Below the pieces are notes generated by a model that saw nothing but the letters and a program-made list of their open reading frames with translations, did no database searches and was not told the origin of the DNA. Shown here piece by piece: positions 33,737 through 42,568 of a stretch of DNA of 60,215 nucleotides (its first letter is position 1; the number at the start of each line of letters is the position of its first letter). A program made the position numbers and the translations under genes. The DNA is taken from positions 1-60,215 of the forward strand of contig JAQGPA010000112.1 of the NCBI GenBank assembly GCA_028293325.1, written 5' to 3'. Source of the DNA: Pedosphaera sp. (GTDB lineage Bacteria; Verrucomicrobiota; Verrucomicrobiia; Limisphaerales; Pedosphaeraceae).

Positions 33737-34609
33737 ATGCGACGTCCGTCAAGAATTCGTAGTGGCGAGGCTTGGACTTTGGCCGAACTAAGACAGCTCG
33801 GCAAAGCGCCGGATTCCGCCCTCGCCCGACGCTTCCGTCGCACGATCAAGGAAGTGGTGTCTGAACGCAAGCACCGGCGTATTGGTCTGATCACACCACC
33901 ACGCCGCTGGACAGCGCGGGAAATCAAACTGCTCGGCACCATCACGGATGCTGAATTGTCCCGCCGCTTGCGCCGTAGCTATAGTGCCCTACGATACCAA
34001 CGGCGTGCGCTCCACATTCCGGCTTTTCGTCCGATGAAATGGAAGCGTTGGACCCGCGCGGAAGAGCAGATGCTTGGCAAAATACCGGACAAGGAATTAG
34101 CAAAGCGCTTTGGACGCACCCGCTACGCCGTCCTAGCGCACCGTATCTCCATCGGGCTCCGCAAATATCGTTTGAATATCAGGCCCTGGACGAAAAAAGA
34201 AGTAAGTCTGCTTGGCACCGCCACCGATGCTGAAATCGGGAAGATTATTGGCCGGCAGGCGGCCACCATCGCGGCCCGCCGTCATCTTCTCGGCATCCCG
34301 CGCGCGCCATATGTGCCGCGCAATGGTTGGACGCCTAAAGAGGATCGCTTATTAGGAAGGCTCAAAGATGCAGAAGTCGCGCGGCGATTAAATCGCCCTT
34401 TGGGCGGCGTCAGGGGACGACGACGTTTTTTGCGAATCAAAAGCGCGGTTCTCATTCGTAATTTCACGTCCGCCGAGGACCGGCTGCTCGGAACTGCGAC
34501 CGACAAAGCCATTGGCGCGAAATTAAACCGCCATCCTTTCACTGTTGCGCAACGTCGCCGCGGCCTAGGCATCGCGAGTTTTGGCCGCAGAAAAGATTAT
34601 ACTGGATAA
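33737..34609 (+). CDS. Six-repeat Myb/SANT-like DNA-binding protein
   Basis: 290 residues, very basic, built from six similar units beginning at residues 13, 58, 105, 151, 198 and 243 (period 45-47). Each reads W/F-T-x2-E-x3-LLG-x3-D-x-E/A-hydrophobic-A-x2-hydrophobic-x-R, then a second helix and R-R-x2-L-G/H-I (for example WTAREIKLLGTITDAELSRR, WTPKEDRLLGRLKDAEVARR). This is the three-helix Myb/SANT-like pattern with the leading Trp; it lacks any other domain, signal or membrane segment. A modular DNA-binding role is inferred. It has no operon partner; the next gene is convergent. Confidence 0.75.
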   Translation: MRRPSRIRSGEAWTLAELRQLGKAPDSALARRFRRTIKEVVSERKHRRIGLITPPRRWTAREIKLLGTITDAELSRRLRRSYSALRYQRRALHIPAFRPMKWKRWTRAEEQMLGKIPDKELAKRFGRTRYAVLAHRISIGLRKYRLNIRPWTKKEVSLLGTATDAEIGKIIGRQAATIAARRHLLGIPRAPYVPRNGWTPKEDRLLGRLKDAEVARRLNRPLGGVRGRRRFLRIKSAVLIRNFTSAEDRLLGTATDKAIGAKLNRHPFTVAQRRRGLGIASFGRRKDYTG

Positions 34610-34711
34610 GAACGGCTGCCCTTGGGTAGAGCAAGTGAACAGGACGGCAAAAGCCGCCATGGCCATAAATCGTCGGGCGAGTTTTACGATTAAAGTATGC
34701 ACGTTCGATTT

Positions 34712-35191
34712 TCAACTCTGGTTTGAATCTGTCGGCGCAACGACGGCTGGTTGCGACGAGGCGTCCGACGGCTTTGTCGCAACCCAATCCCTTACCAACC
34801 AACTCAGCAACCGCTCGGCATACGCAATGACCGCCACTGCCCCAGCGACATGCATAAGAATTCGCAGGATCGACAAAAACAGATCAAATTGCGCCGGGCC
34901 AGCAAAACGAGAAGAATTTGGTATCTCGCGCACGCTCCTCAAATGACTGGGTAAATAAGTTGCATCCACCACGGCATAAAATAGAAACCACAATGCCTGC
35001 AATCGGATCATTAACACGGCAAATTGCCTGAGGGTCATCCGCTCCCAAAGGCGGCTTTCCTCCGCTGAGATCACATGCTCAGCCTGCGGCTTGTGAAGTA
35101 ACGGCGGCGCTGGCGTCAAGTCCGTGTGACACGTCCCGCATTGCACCGCTGTATCAGGATTTTCAAGACCGCAGTAAGAGCATTTTTTCAT
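34712..35191 (-). CDS. Zinc-ribbon membrane protein of unknown function
   Basis: 159 residues from ATG 35191 (MKKCSYCGLENPDTAVQCGT). Paired knuckles CSYC and CGTC form a zinc ribbon, followed by a Pro-rich linker and two membrane segments (FAVLMIRLQALWFLFYAVV; LSILRILMHVAGAVAVIAY). An earlier in-frame start at 35266 exists, and the 25 codons between are conserved in all three repeat copies, so a longer protein is possible. This is the only intact member of the family whose head is reused in front of the DUF5069 genes. Confidence 0.65.
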   Translation of the reverse strand: MKKCSYCGLENPDTAVQCGTCHTDLTPAPPLLHKPQAEHVISAEESRLWERMTLRQFAVLMIRLQALWFLFYAVVDATYLPSHLRSVREIPNSSRFAGPAQFDLFLSILRILMHVAGAVAVIAYAERLLSWLVRDWVATKPSDASSQPAVVAPTDSNQS

Positions 35192-35270
35192 AGCCGGTAA
35201 ACCACCCACACCCCGAATCTGTACCTCCCCGGACTTGGGAGCAAGAACTAAACTCCGGGACGCCAACCTG
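35137..35270. repeat. Third, partial copy of the leader repeat
   Basis: About 134 bp holding the first codons and upstream region of the zinc-ribbon gene. It is close to 29639-29745 and 33372-33480 (for example the shared block AGCATTTTTTCATAGCCGGT). This copy is in the native context and may be the source of the other two. Confidence 0.65.
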
Positions 35271-35280
35271 CAATTGGACA

Positions 35281-35310
35281 GCGCCGTAACTCAGTTGGAT
35301 GGAACTCCCG
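35281..35310 (+). pseudogene. 5' fragment resembling tRNA-Arg
   Basis: GCGCCGTAACTCAGTTGGAT followed by GGAACTCC resembles the first 30 nt of the intact tRNA-Arg genes at 36850 and 51223 (GCGCCCGTAGCTCAGTTGGA then TAGAGCACC), with one deletion and about four changes; the anticodon arm onward is missing. It lies right after repeat copy three. The rest of 35311-35487 has no gene that I can see. Confidence 0.5.
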
Positions 35311-35487
35311 CACTTTATCTCGAAACGGCAATTTTGCGCGCGCGGGTGTCACGCCGTATTCCACACCTTTTCGCCACGGGGCCAAAACCCCATTGGAAAG
35401 GGTCTGGGCGGCATCTATGCTGCTGAAACTTGCATCGGCTCACCGTGAAGCATGGGGGTTGTGAGTTTATTCTTGAGGTGACGAACC

Positions 35488-36789
35488 ATGAAAAGCTGGA
35501 TCAGGATTTTGCGAACACTGCGCGTATGGCTCGCGCTTTTCATTCTGTTGCTGGCGCGGTTTGCCGCGGCGCAGGCGCCCGCCACCACCGCCACCAATGC
35601 CCAGCCGGCCATTCCCAAGCCGGGGCCGCTGGCCGCGCCGCGATCGCTGCAACAAACTGGCCTGCCGCTGGCGCAGACCCGCGCTACGATTCCCGCTGAT
35701 AATCCGCAGACGCCGGAGAAGGTGGCGCTGGGTGAGAAACTTTTCTTCGATGGCCGTTTGTCGGTGGATGGCACTGCGGCCTGCGCCAGTTGTCATCAGC
35801 CGGACCTGGCGTTCACCGATGGAAAAGCCACGTCGGTGGGAGTCAAAGGCGGCGTTGGCCAACGGAATTCGCCCACGATTTTGAACGCGCTTTACAATAA
35901 AACCCAGTTCTGGGATGGCCGGGTCCAAACTCTCGAGCAGCAGGCGGAATTGCCGATCATCAATCCCGTTGAGATGGGCCAGACCAACCTGGATGCAGCC
36001 GTGGCCGCGATTGCGAACATCCCGGAATACCAAATGGCGTTCAGCAACGTTTTCCAACGTCCGCCCAACGGACCCGACCTGACGCGCGCCATTGCGGCCT
36101 ACGAGCGAACGTTGTTTTCGTTTAATGCGCCGTTCGACCGTTTTGTCGCCGGCGATACGAATGCCATCGACGCTTCCGCCCAACGCGGCTGGGTGCTATT
36201 CAACAAGCAGGGCCGATGCAATAAATGCCACGCGCTCACCGACGACCAGCCGAACCTGGTCAGCTTCACGGACAACGATTTTCACAACATCGGTGTGGGC
36301 ATCATCCGGCATAAGGTCGTGCCGCTGGCGCGCCAGGCCGAGCAACTCGTCAATTCCGGGAATGCGCCCTCCGTGGACCGCGCCGCCATTGGGAGCGAAT
36401 TCAGCGTGCTGGGCCGTTTTTTGGTTACGAAGCAAATGACCAATATAGCAGCCTTCAAGACCCCGGACCTCCGCAATGTGCTGATGACGGCGCCTTATTT
36501 TCACGACGGCTCCCAGGACACGCTTTGGGATACCATGGACCATTACAACAAGGGTGACGGCGTGCAAAATCCCTTTCTCGATCCGGATATTCAGCCCCTG
36601 GCCCTGAAGGAAGAGGACATTGACGACCTCGTCGCCTTGCTCGCGTCGCTGACCAGTGACGATTACAAGGAGCAAGGGGCCAAAGAACTGGCACGGCAGC
36701 GAGCGCTTTCCCGGACGACCCGGCCGCAGCGCGATACCGCCCGCGCCTTCGGCCCAAAACCAGTCCAACCGCCACCGCCCAAACCGTGA
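35488..36789 (+). CDS. Di-heme cytochrome c peroxidase-family protein
   Basis: 433 residues with a signal peptide (WLALFILLLARFAAAQA) and two c-type heme sites, CASCH at 99-103 and CNKCH at 244-248, spaced as in bacterial CcpA/MauG proteins. FFDGRLSVDGTAACASCHQP, AFTDGKATSVGVKGG and RNSPTILNALYNKTQFWDGR are family blocks, and MTAPYFHDGS carries a likely heme-ligand region. The product is a periplasmic peroxidase or oxidase that takes electrons from small cytochromes. The tail is Pro/Lys-rich. A fragment of its 3' end recurs at 40498-40617. tRNA-Arg follows 60 nt downstream. Confidence 0.93.
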   Translation: MKSWIRILRTLRVWLALFILLLARFAAAQAPATTATNAQPAIPKPGPLAAPRSLQQTGLPLAQTRATIPADNPQTPEKVALGEKLFFDGRLSVDGTAACASCHQPDLAFTDGKATSVGVKGGVGQRNSPTILNALYNKTQFWDGRVQTLEQQAELPIINPVEMGQTNLDAAVAAIANIPEYQMAFSNVFQRPPNGPDLTRAIAAYERTLFSFNAPFDRFVAGDTNAIDASAQRGWVLFNKQGRCNKCHALTDDQPNLVSFTDNDFHNIGVGIIRHKVVPLARQAEQLVNSGNAPSVDRAAIGSEFSVLGRFLVTKQMTNIAAFKTPDLRNVLMTAPYFHDGSQDTLWDTMDHYNKGDGVQNPFLDPDIQPLALKEEDIDDLVALLASLTSDDYKEQGAKELARQRALSRTTRPQRDTARAFGPKPVQPPPPKP

Positions 36790-36849
36790 AATTATTCCCC
36801 GATTTCTCACGTGCGCGGCGCGGCGGCTCTCGTTAATGTCTGTTTGGTC

Positions 36850-36926
36850 GCGCCCGTAGCTCAGTTGGATAGAGCACCTGCCTTCTAAGCCGGTGGTCGT
36901 GCGTTCGAATCGCACCGGGCGCACCA
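36850..36926 (+). tRNA. tRNA-Arg (anticodon TCT), copy 1
   Basis: 77 nt including an encoded CCA. The acceptor GCGCCCG pairs fully with CGGGCGC, the D arm is GCTC/GAGC, the loop CTTCTAA gives anticodon TCT (reads AGA), and the T arm GTGCG/CGCAC encloses TTCGAAT. The anticodon stem CCTGC/GCCGG has one U-C mismatch at 29-41. It is identical to the copy at 51223. An inverted repeat CAGAATTT/AAATTCTG (36949-36956, 36966-36973) lies 22 nt downstream; the remainder of 36927-37085 holds nothing I recognise. Confidence 0.96.
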
Positions 36927-37085
36927 CTTTCTGGTACCCCTATTGTGGCAGAATTTGTGCCAGTGAAATTCTGGCTGGCCTGCCAAAACCTCCAGCTACT
37001 TCGCTCTCAACGCCTCGGATCGATACTCGTCCGGAAAGTCATAAGGCAGCCAGCGTTTCTCTCTGATCCTGCACAGCGGATCGCC

Positions 37086-40000
37086 CTATTGCAGCAAATA
37101 CAATTTCGACTGACTGCCGGAAAGTGTCACACTTAATGTGCCGGTGGCGCTCGTGGTGGAACCGGTCCAGAGGTCCTTGACCGTATAGCTCTTCGTTCCG
37201 CTCAGTCCGGCTCGGGCCAGGTTCACGCTCACGGTCGCGCTGCCCGTCGTATAATTGAATAGAGCCACGTAATTTGTTCCATTGTCATTGAGCACAAATG
37301 CACTGGACGGGTTGGTTCCAGTGTTGCCGTCAACCGCTCGAAATGCCTTCCCTTTTCGCGCAATCGCATTGATGCTGCTGCTCCATAAAAGGTTGGTCGC
37401 CATGCTCAACTGGCTATTGTCGATAAGATTGTTACTGTCCAGGAACAACCCTCCGGAAATGGCGGCGGCATTCACCGCGGTGCGCGCCACTTCGGTGCTG
37501 CTGGTGAGCAAATTCATGAGATCCATGTCAATGAACTTGTAAATTCTCCGGTTCTGCCACCAGCCGTAAGTCAGGCTGTTCAACTCATATTGGGTGCTGG
37601 AGAGAGAGCCGGACGAGTCGCACGCAATCCGTCGCGAGTGAGCGTATTGCGCCGGAAAGATGGGCGCGATGGATTCGGAAATGAACATGGTTCCATTAAT
37701 CCGATTTCGGAGGCAGGCCATGCCCTTGTTGTAAGCCTGAATACCCGTCGTCACCGATGGGTCATAATGCTGTCCTTCAAATGATCCGTGGCTAAGAAAA
37801 TCCAGCTTGATAAATTCGAATCCGAGCGATTTGAAATAATCAATATAAGAGTTGATCATATTGGTGACGCCGGGATGGGTTGGGTCGAGTGCCACTGCGC
37901 CATCCAATGACTGCGGGCTGCCATTGGCTGTCCTGAGGTAAGCATCGCTAAAATTGTAGCTGCTGCCGCTCATGACCCAATTCGAGCCTTGCGCCACCGT
38001 CCCCCAAAAAACGAACGGGGTCCAATAGACGCCGGCTTTCTGACCATTGGTATGAACGGTTGCGACAAAACTGGCCAGTTGGGCCTGACTCAAATTGTCC
38101 CAAAACGAGTCGAAGTTGACGTAGGCCGGAGAGCTGTTGTTGGCGAAACCGTGGTTCACAAGTTTGCTGGCAACCAGATTCGCATTGGCTATCACATTGG
38201 AGTAAGTGATGCCGGAACCCAGCGCGTCATAAGTGTTCCAACCAAAAGGAGTGCCGCCACTACAACTCATCGCGCCATTCTGAATGGCATTGGCCCAGCC
38301 AAATTGTTCCATCCCATCGCGCCAGTCCGGATAATATCCCACAAAAATCTTCGGCGACCAGATCGATGTCCCGGAAATCGCCCCGTGCACCTGCGTATCA
38401 TGCGTCACCGCGCTGCTGGCGCCGCCAAATACCTGCAATTGGTCCAGATTATTTCCGGTGCCATACCACCAGATGGCAGTTTTCCAGGTGTCGTGGGATA
38501 TGCTTCCGATCACCAATCCATTTCTCGTGGAGTCGTTGAAGACAGACAAAACTTCGTAGCTCTGGTCCGATCCGTTTACCGATTTCGAGTTATAGCTGAT
38601 AAATTGGTCGTTATCGAACGGAACATTCAAAACATTCGCGCCGCCGGCGAGATTAACCGCCTTGGCAGAGCTTTTGATTGGAGCCATATATCTGCTGCTG
38701 ATCGAACTGCCGTTAGTGACGTTGACATCCATCAGAAACCACGGCATGCCATTGTAGACGTAAAAGTTCTGGCAGATGCCGGGACAGCCGCTCTTATTGT
38801 TCAAAAACGTAAATCGCGTTCCGCTGCCAAACCCATCGCTAAATGCCGACATCCCGCCAAAGGCATGACTGGTATAATTGGAACTTTGGTAAGTGGTGCC
38901 GTTGTCGTTTTCGTAGAACTCGCTGAAAAAATTGGTTAGATACACCATGCCGCCGAGCGAGTAATAAGACAGACCGGTTGTCTTATTGAAAACGATGGCC
39001 AGGGAACCGTTGACGATCGTTGTATTGGTGGCTGTATCGGTATAGGTAGGCGCCGTTGTGTTGGTGGTGGTGCCGGTTATGTCACGAACCTGCACGAAGT
39101 TAAATTGGGCGTCCGGTGTTATTCCGCTGGCATAGGGAGTCAGAGTAATGGTCTGTGCGCCGGAAGCATTCGCCATGAATGTGCCTTTGATGAACTGCCC
39201 GGGTCCAGTTCCAGTTGTCCCGTAGTATATGTTCCCCGAAGTGCTTGCGCCGCCGGTTAAGGTCGCCCATCTGGTGCCACCGAGGTTGCGGCCGTCGTTT
39301 ATCCAGAGTTCAACCAGGTAGGTGTCTCCGGGCGTCATGCCGTCCCAGCGAATTATTATTGAATTCGTGTCGGAAGCATAAGTGGCGGTCTGCAAAATGG
39401 TATTATAGTTGGCGTCGGCAGTGCCCGGATTGCCAAAGCCGCTGTAGAAATTTACGATGTTGGCATAGCCAATGCCGGGAAGATCGTTCCATCCATTAAA
39501 AGTCACGCCGTTTACCGGGTAAGAACTTGCGCTGGCATCTCCAGGGGCCCACGATCCGAAATATGTTCCCAACCTGCTTACGTCAGAAGTTCCAGAGATG
39601 TTGGCAGGTGTTTGCCAGGTTACGTTGGGCGTCGTAACGTCACGAACCTGTATAAGGTTAAGTTGAGCGTCCGGTATTACTCCGCTGCCATACGGAGTCA
39701 AGGTAATGGTCTGCGCGCCGGAAGCATCGGCTACAAAGGTGCCTGTGATGAACTGCCCGGGTCCAGTTCCAGTTGTCCCGTAGTATACATTCCCCGAAGT
39801 GCTGGCGCCACCGGTTAAGGTCGCCCATCTGGTGCCACCCAGGTTGCGATCGTCGTTTATCCAGAGTTCAACCAGATAGCTATTTCCGGGCGTCATGCCG
39901 TTCCAGCTGACAGTAATTACATTCGTGCCGGAGCCATAACCCGCAATCTGCATAAGGGCGTTGTAGTTGGCGTTGGTAGTGCCCGGGTTGCCAAAACTAC

Positions 40001-40247
40001 TGTAGCTATATGGGATGTTAACGTAGCTTAGCCCAGGAAGATCGTTCCATCCATTAAAAGTCACGCAGTTTACCGGGTACGAGCTTGCGTTGGCATCACC
40101 GGGAGCCCACGAACCAAAATACGTGCCCAGAGTATTCACGTCCGACACACTGGAGATGGTGGTGGGCGTTTGCCAGGCGATGTTGGCGGCATTCGCGGTT
40201 GCAGTGAGCATGCTGACAATGGACACACATAGAATGATTGTTTTCAT
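37086..40247 (-). CDS. Secreted alpha-galactosidase-like glycosidase (clan GH-D) with duplicated N-terminal module
   Basis: 1053 residues with signal peptide MKTIILCVSIVSMLTATANA. Two very similar beta modules fill residues about 23-205 and 209-392 (each with LGTYFGSWAPGD, PGxSYLVELWIND/PGDTYLVELWIND and RWATLTGGASTSGN). The catalytic part (about 440-985) has FGWNTYDALG, YVNFDSFWDN, GVYWTPFVFW and the nucleophile motif FIKLDF with D816; RRIACDSSG with D877 may hold the acid/base. A C-terminal all-beta domain ends in KLYLLQ. This arrangement fits GH27/GH36-type alpha-galactosidases, acting on plant galactosides outside the cell. The residue assignments are by analogy. Confidence 0.75.
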   Translation of the reverse strand: MKTIILCVSIVSMLTATANAANIAWQTPTTISSVSDVNTLGTYFGSWAPGDANASSYPVNCVTFNGWNDLPGLSYVNIPYSYSSFGNPGTTNANYNALMQIAGYGSGTNVITVSWNGMTPGNSYLVELWINDDRNLGGTRWATLTGGASTSGNVYYGTTGTGPGQFITGTFVADASGAQTITLTPYGSGVIPDAQLNLIQVRDVTTPNVTWQTPANISGTSDVSRLGTYFGSWAPGDASASSYPVNGVTFNGWNDLPGIGYANIVNFYSGFGNPGTADANYNTILQTATYASDTNSIIIRWDGMTPGDTYLVELWINDGRNLGGTRWATLTGGASTSGNIYYGTTGTGPGQFIKGTFMANASGAQTITLTPYASGITPDAQFNFVQVRDITGTTTNTTAPTYTDTATNTTIVNGSLAIVFNKTTGLSYYSLGGMVYLTNFFSEFYENDNGTTYQSSNYTSHAFGGMSAFSDGFGSGTRFTFLNNKSGCPGICQNFYVYNGMPWFLMDVNVTNGSSISSRYMAPIKSSAKAVNLAGGANVLNVPFDNDQFISYNSKSVNGSDQSYEVLSVFNDSTRNGLVIGSISHDTWKTAIWWYGTGNNLDQLQVFGGASSAVTHDTQVHGAISGTSIWSPKIFVGYYPDWRDGMEQFGWANAIQNGAMSCSGGTPFGWNTYDALGSGITYSNVIANANLVASKLVNHGFANNSSPAYVNFDSFWDNLSQAQLASFVATVHTNGQKAGVYWTPFVFWGTVAQGSNWVMSGSSYNFSDAYLRTANGSPQSLDGAVALDPTHPGVTNMINSYIDYFKSLGFEFIKLDFLSHGSFEGQHYDPSVTTGIQAYNKGMACLRNRINGTMFISESIAPIFPAQYAHSRRIACDSSGSLSSTQYELNSLTYGWWQNRRIYKFIDMDLMNLLTSSTEVARTAVNAAAISGGLFLDSNNLIDNSQLSMATNLLWSSSINAIARKGKAFRAVDGNTGTNPSSAFVLNDNGTNYVALFNYTTGSATVSVNLARAGLSGTKSYTVKDLWTGSTTSATGTLSVTLSGSQSKLYLLQ

Positions 40248-40497
40248 AGTTCACTCGAGCTGACTTTTGACGGTTATTTGTGTTCGGCACTGTCCAGAGG
40301 AAACCTGATGGGCAAAACTTTTCCGGGCCGGTTGCATACGGATTTTGTCGGGTATGCTGCGTGTTTTATACGGAGTGGTTATGGATGCACTATAACCATT
40401 TTCCCCTGCCCGGTCTTTCAATGTTCTTCGGCGAAGAAGATTGAACACGAGGTGAGATAGGAATGCGCACCAGATACCCAGTCAGCATCCTGCCCTC

Positions 40498-40617
40498 GGG
40501 CAACACTTTGGGATGTCATGGAGCATTACAACACGGGTGATGGCGTGCAGAATCCCTTTCTCGATCCGGACATTCAACCCAAAACCAGTCCAACCGCCAC
40601 CGCCCGGCCCGTGAAAT
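40498..40617 (+). pseudogene. Fragment of a cytochrome c peroxidase gene
   Basis: The DNA from 40500 reads as TLWDVMEHYNTGDGVQNPFL then DPDIQP, matching the 36518-36597 stretch of the intact gene, then jumps directly to AAAACCAGTCCAACCGCCAC, which matches 36757 onward. About 160 nt between the two blocks are deleted and the frame shifts. Upstream heme regions are absent. It sits between the alpha-galactosidase-like gene (whose start is at 40247) and the DUF305 gene; the spacer 40248-40497 carries no other gene. Confidence 0.85.
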
Positions 40618-40630
40618 CATTCCCCACTCC

Positions 40631-42394
40631 TCAGGGCGTTTTCTGAATCAGCGCCGGCTCATCGCTGTCTGCTTGAGTGAGCAATAAAAACCGTTGCGCC
40701 ACCGGCTTTTCACTCGCCGCAGTCAAAACCTGGCGTAATGGCCCAATCGTCTGGGCGATTTGCGCCCCGGCCACGTTCGTTTGAAAGGTCACGAGTGCCT
40801 CTTTTTGTCCGAAGGGTGCGGTTCGGGATGCCACCAGCCAGAGCGTGTACTTTTGTCCCGGTTTCAGACCGGATACCGCCGCCTGCAACAGATCCAGCGG
40901 CCCCATGACATTCACGGAAACCGTGGCATGCGCCGGACTGCCACCATTCTCCGGCGCCACCAACAATATATGTTCAGCTTTGCCCGCGTCGCCGAGGGCC
41001 AGCAGATTATTTGTGCCCTCGCCGCTGGGCACGGCATTCGGAACATAGACCAATGCCTGCGGCTGCTGGCCAATGGGAATCGTGGCGAGCACTGTGTTCT
41101 TGAGCGTGTCAATCGCCATGACCGCATCCTGATTTTCCAGTCCAACATAAACCCTCGTCCCATCTCCCGATCCCCATATGCCATGCGGCAGGTCACCGGT
41201 GGGAATGGAGGCAACCAGCGTCGGCTTTTCGCCTCGGCGATAGACCTTCACCACGTTTTCCCCGCCGACCGTCACATAGGCGAACTGGCCGTTGGCATTA
41301 TCCACGAGTGTCACATGATTGGAGATGGGGCCGGTCTCGAGTGTGGCCAGAATGCGGTACGGCGGTTCACCGCTCATCACCTGCGTTTTGCCCGAATCTT
41401 TGAGCGTGAACCAAACCTCGGTGCCGTCGCTGCTCACTGCCAGGTTGGGCGAGAACGGGCTGGCTTGCGGAACGCGGGCTACGACCGTGTAAGTCTGCGT
41501 GTCCACCACGTCCACTTCCGGCGTAAAACTGGAAGGCACGAACGCATGGCGGCCATCCGGGTGGAACAGCACCATGCCCGGCCCGTTGGCCGTCTGCACG
41601 CGATGTGTCTCCTTCATCTGTGCCGGATCGATCACCGAGACATAATCTTCACCGCGAACCGTTGCCCAGAGTTCCTTGCCGTCGGGCGTGAAGAACGCCT
41701 CGTGCGGCGAGCGCCCGATATAGACAACACCGATGACCTTATTGCTTGTCGTATCAATAAACGTGACGGAATTGGAGCCAATGGATACCACCGCCAGTGT
41801 TCGATGGTCCGGCGAAAAGCCCAAGCCGTGGACGAGCAACTGGCCTTTGTACAGCGGGCTGAGCGCGCCCGGCACAGTATCCCCGAGGCGGATGATGCCC
41901 AACAGTTTGTTCGAGACGGGATCAATGACGGAGATAGTGTTCGACGTCTGGTCGGCGGTATAAACCCGGTCGTGACTGGAAACCGGCAGCGGCACCATTG
42001 CTTCCGAATGATTCGGTTGCGGCGCGCTTGCCGTGCCGGGCTGCAATGCGGCCAACCGGACTCGCATCACTTCAATCTCCTGCTGCTGGGTAACAATGAT
42101 TTCCTGGGCGAGTCGCCGCAGCACGGGATCTTTGCCGTGCAACAGAATCGCTTTCGCCATGTCAACGGCCCCCTGGTGATGTGGGATCATCATGGCGCTA
42201 AAGTCATGGTCGGGATCGCCGGTCATCGGCGCGGCCCGCATGTCCCGGTCCATTGTTCCCATGCTCTCCGTCAACTCTTGCGCAAACGCCGGACTCGCAT
42301 CCATATGCGCCATCCGCGCTTGCGGCCACACCGCCGGCGCATACAATAAAATCCCGAATGCAAGCATGTGCCGGTGTAAATTCTTTCTCTTCAT
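40631..42394 (-). CDS. DUF305 domain fused to a YVTN beta-propeller, secreted
   Basis: 587 residues from ATG 42394 (MKRKNLHRHMLAFGILLY), which opens with a signal peptide; a start at 42442 would displace it. Residues about 30-130 are a DUF305 four-helix domain with MIPHHQGAVDMAK and many Met/His residues, suggesting metal binding. Residues about 145-460 form a YVTN-type propeller with blades such as NTISVIDPVSNKLLGIIRLG and TYTVVARVPQASPFSPNLAV. The C-terminal part is a beta domain (LKPGQKYTLWLVAS). The combination suggests a periplasmic metal-linked protein, but no function is known. Confidence 0.8.
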   Translation of the reverse strand: MKRKNLHRHMLAFGILLYAPAVWPQARMAHMDASPAFAQELTESMGTMDRDMRAAPMTGDPDHDFSAMMIPHHQGAVDMAKAILLHGKDPVLRRLAQEIIVTQQQEIEVMRVRLAALQPGTASAPQPNHSEAMVPLPVSSHDRVYTADQTSNTISVIDPVSNKLLGIIRLGDTVPGALSPLYKGQLLVHGLGFSPDHRTLAVVSIGSNSVTFIDTTSNKVIGVVYIGRSPHEAFFTPDGKELWATVRGEDYVSVIDPAQMKETHRVQTANGPGMVLFHPDGRHAFVPSSFTPEVDVVDTQTYTVVARVPQASPFSPNLAVSSDGTEVWFTLKDSGKTQVMSGEPPYRILATLETGPISNHVTLVDNANGQFAYVTVGGENVVKVYRRGEKPTLVASIPTGDLPHGIWGSGDGTRVYVGLENQDAVMAIDTLKNTVLATIPIGQQPQALVYVPNAVPSGEGTNNLLALGDAGKAEHILLVAPENGGSPAHATVSVNVMGPLDLLQAAVSGLKPGQKYTLWLVASRTAPFGQKEALVTFQTNVAGAQIAQTIGPLRQVLTAASEKPVAQRFLLLTQADSDEPALIQKTP

Positions 42395-42568
42395 AAGGAA
42401 ATATCCACACCCGATCCGGGCTCCGTTACCCATGTCGGGCAAAACCCATTGGGACTGGGTTAGGTCATGCGATCTTTCAACAAACCCGGGTTCGTCACAA
42501 TGGGGTGAAAGCCTGCTCTTGCACTCGGCGACAAAACTCCATTTCTCCCCATCGCATAGACTTGCGCG

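Noticed and set aside
34581..34946. Plus-strand gene antisense to the zinc-ribbon protein
   Set aside because: No domain, no ribosome site; the minus-strand frame has the CxxC pairs and membrane segments.
36927..37136. Integrase remnant downstream of tRNA-Arg copy 1
   Set aside because: The expected place for a tyrosine recombinase, but no R-H-R-Y-like motif or recombinase similarity can be read; only a small inverted repeat is seen.
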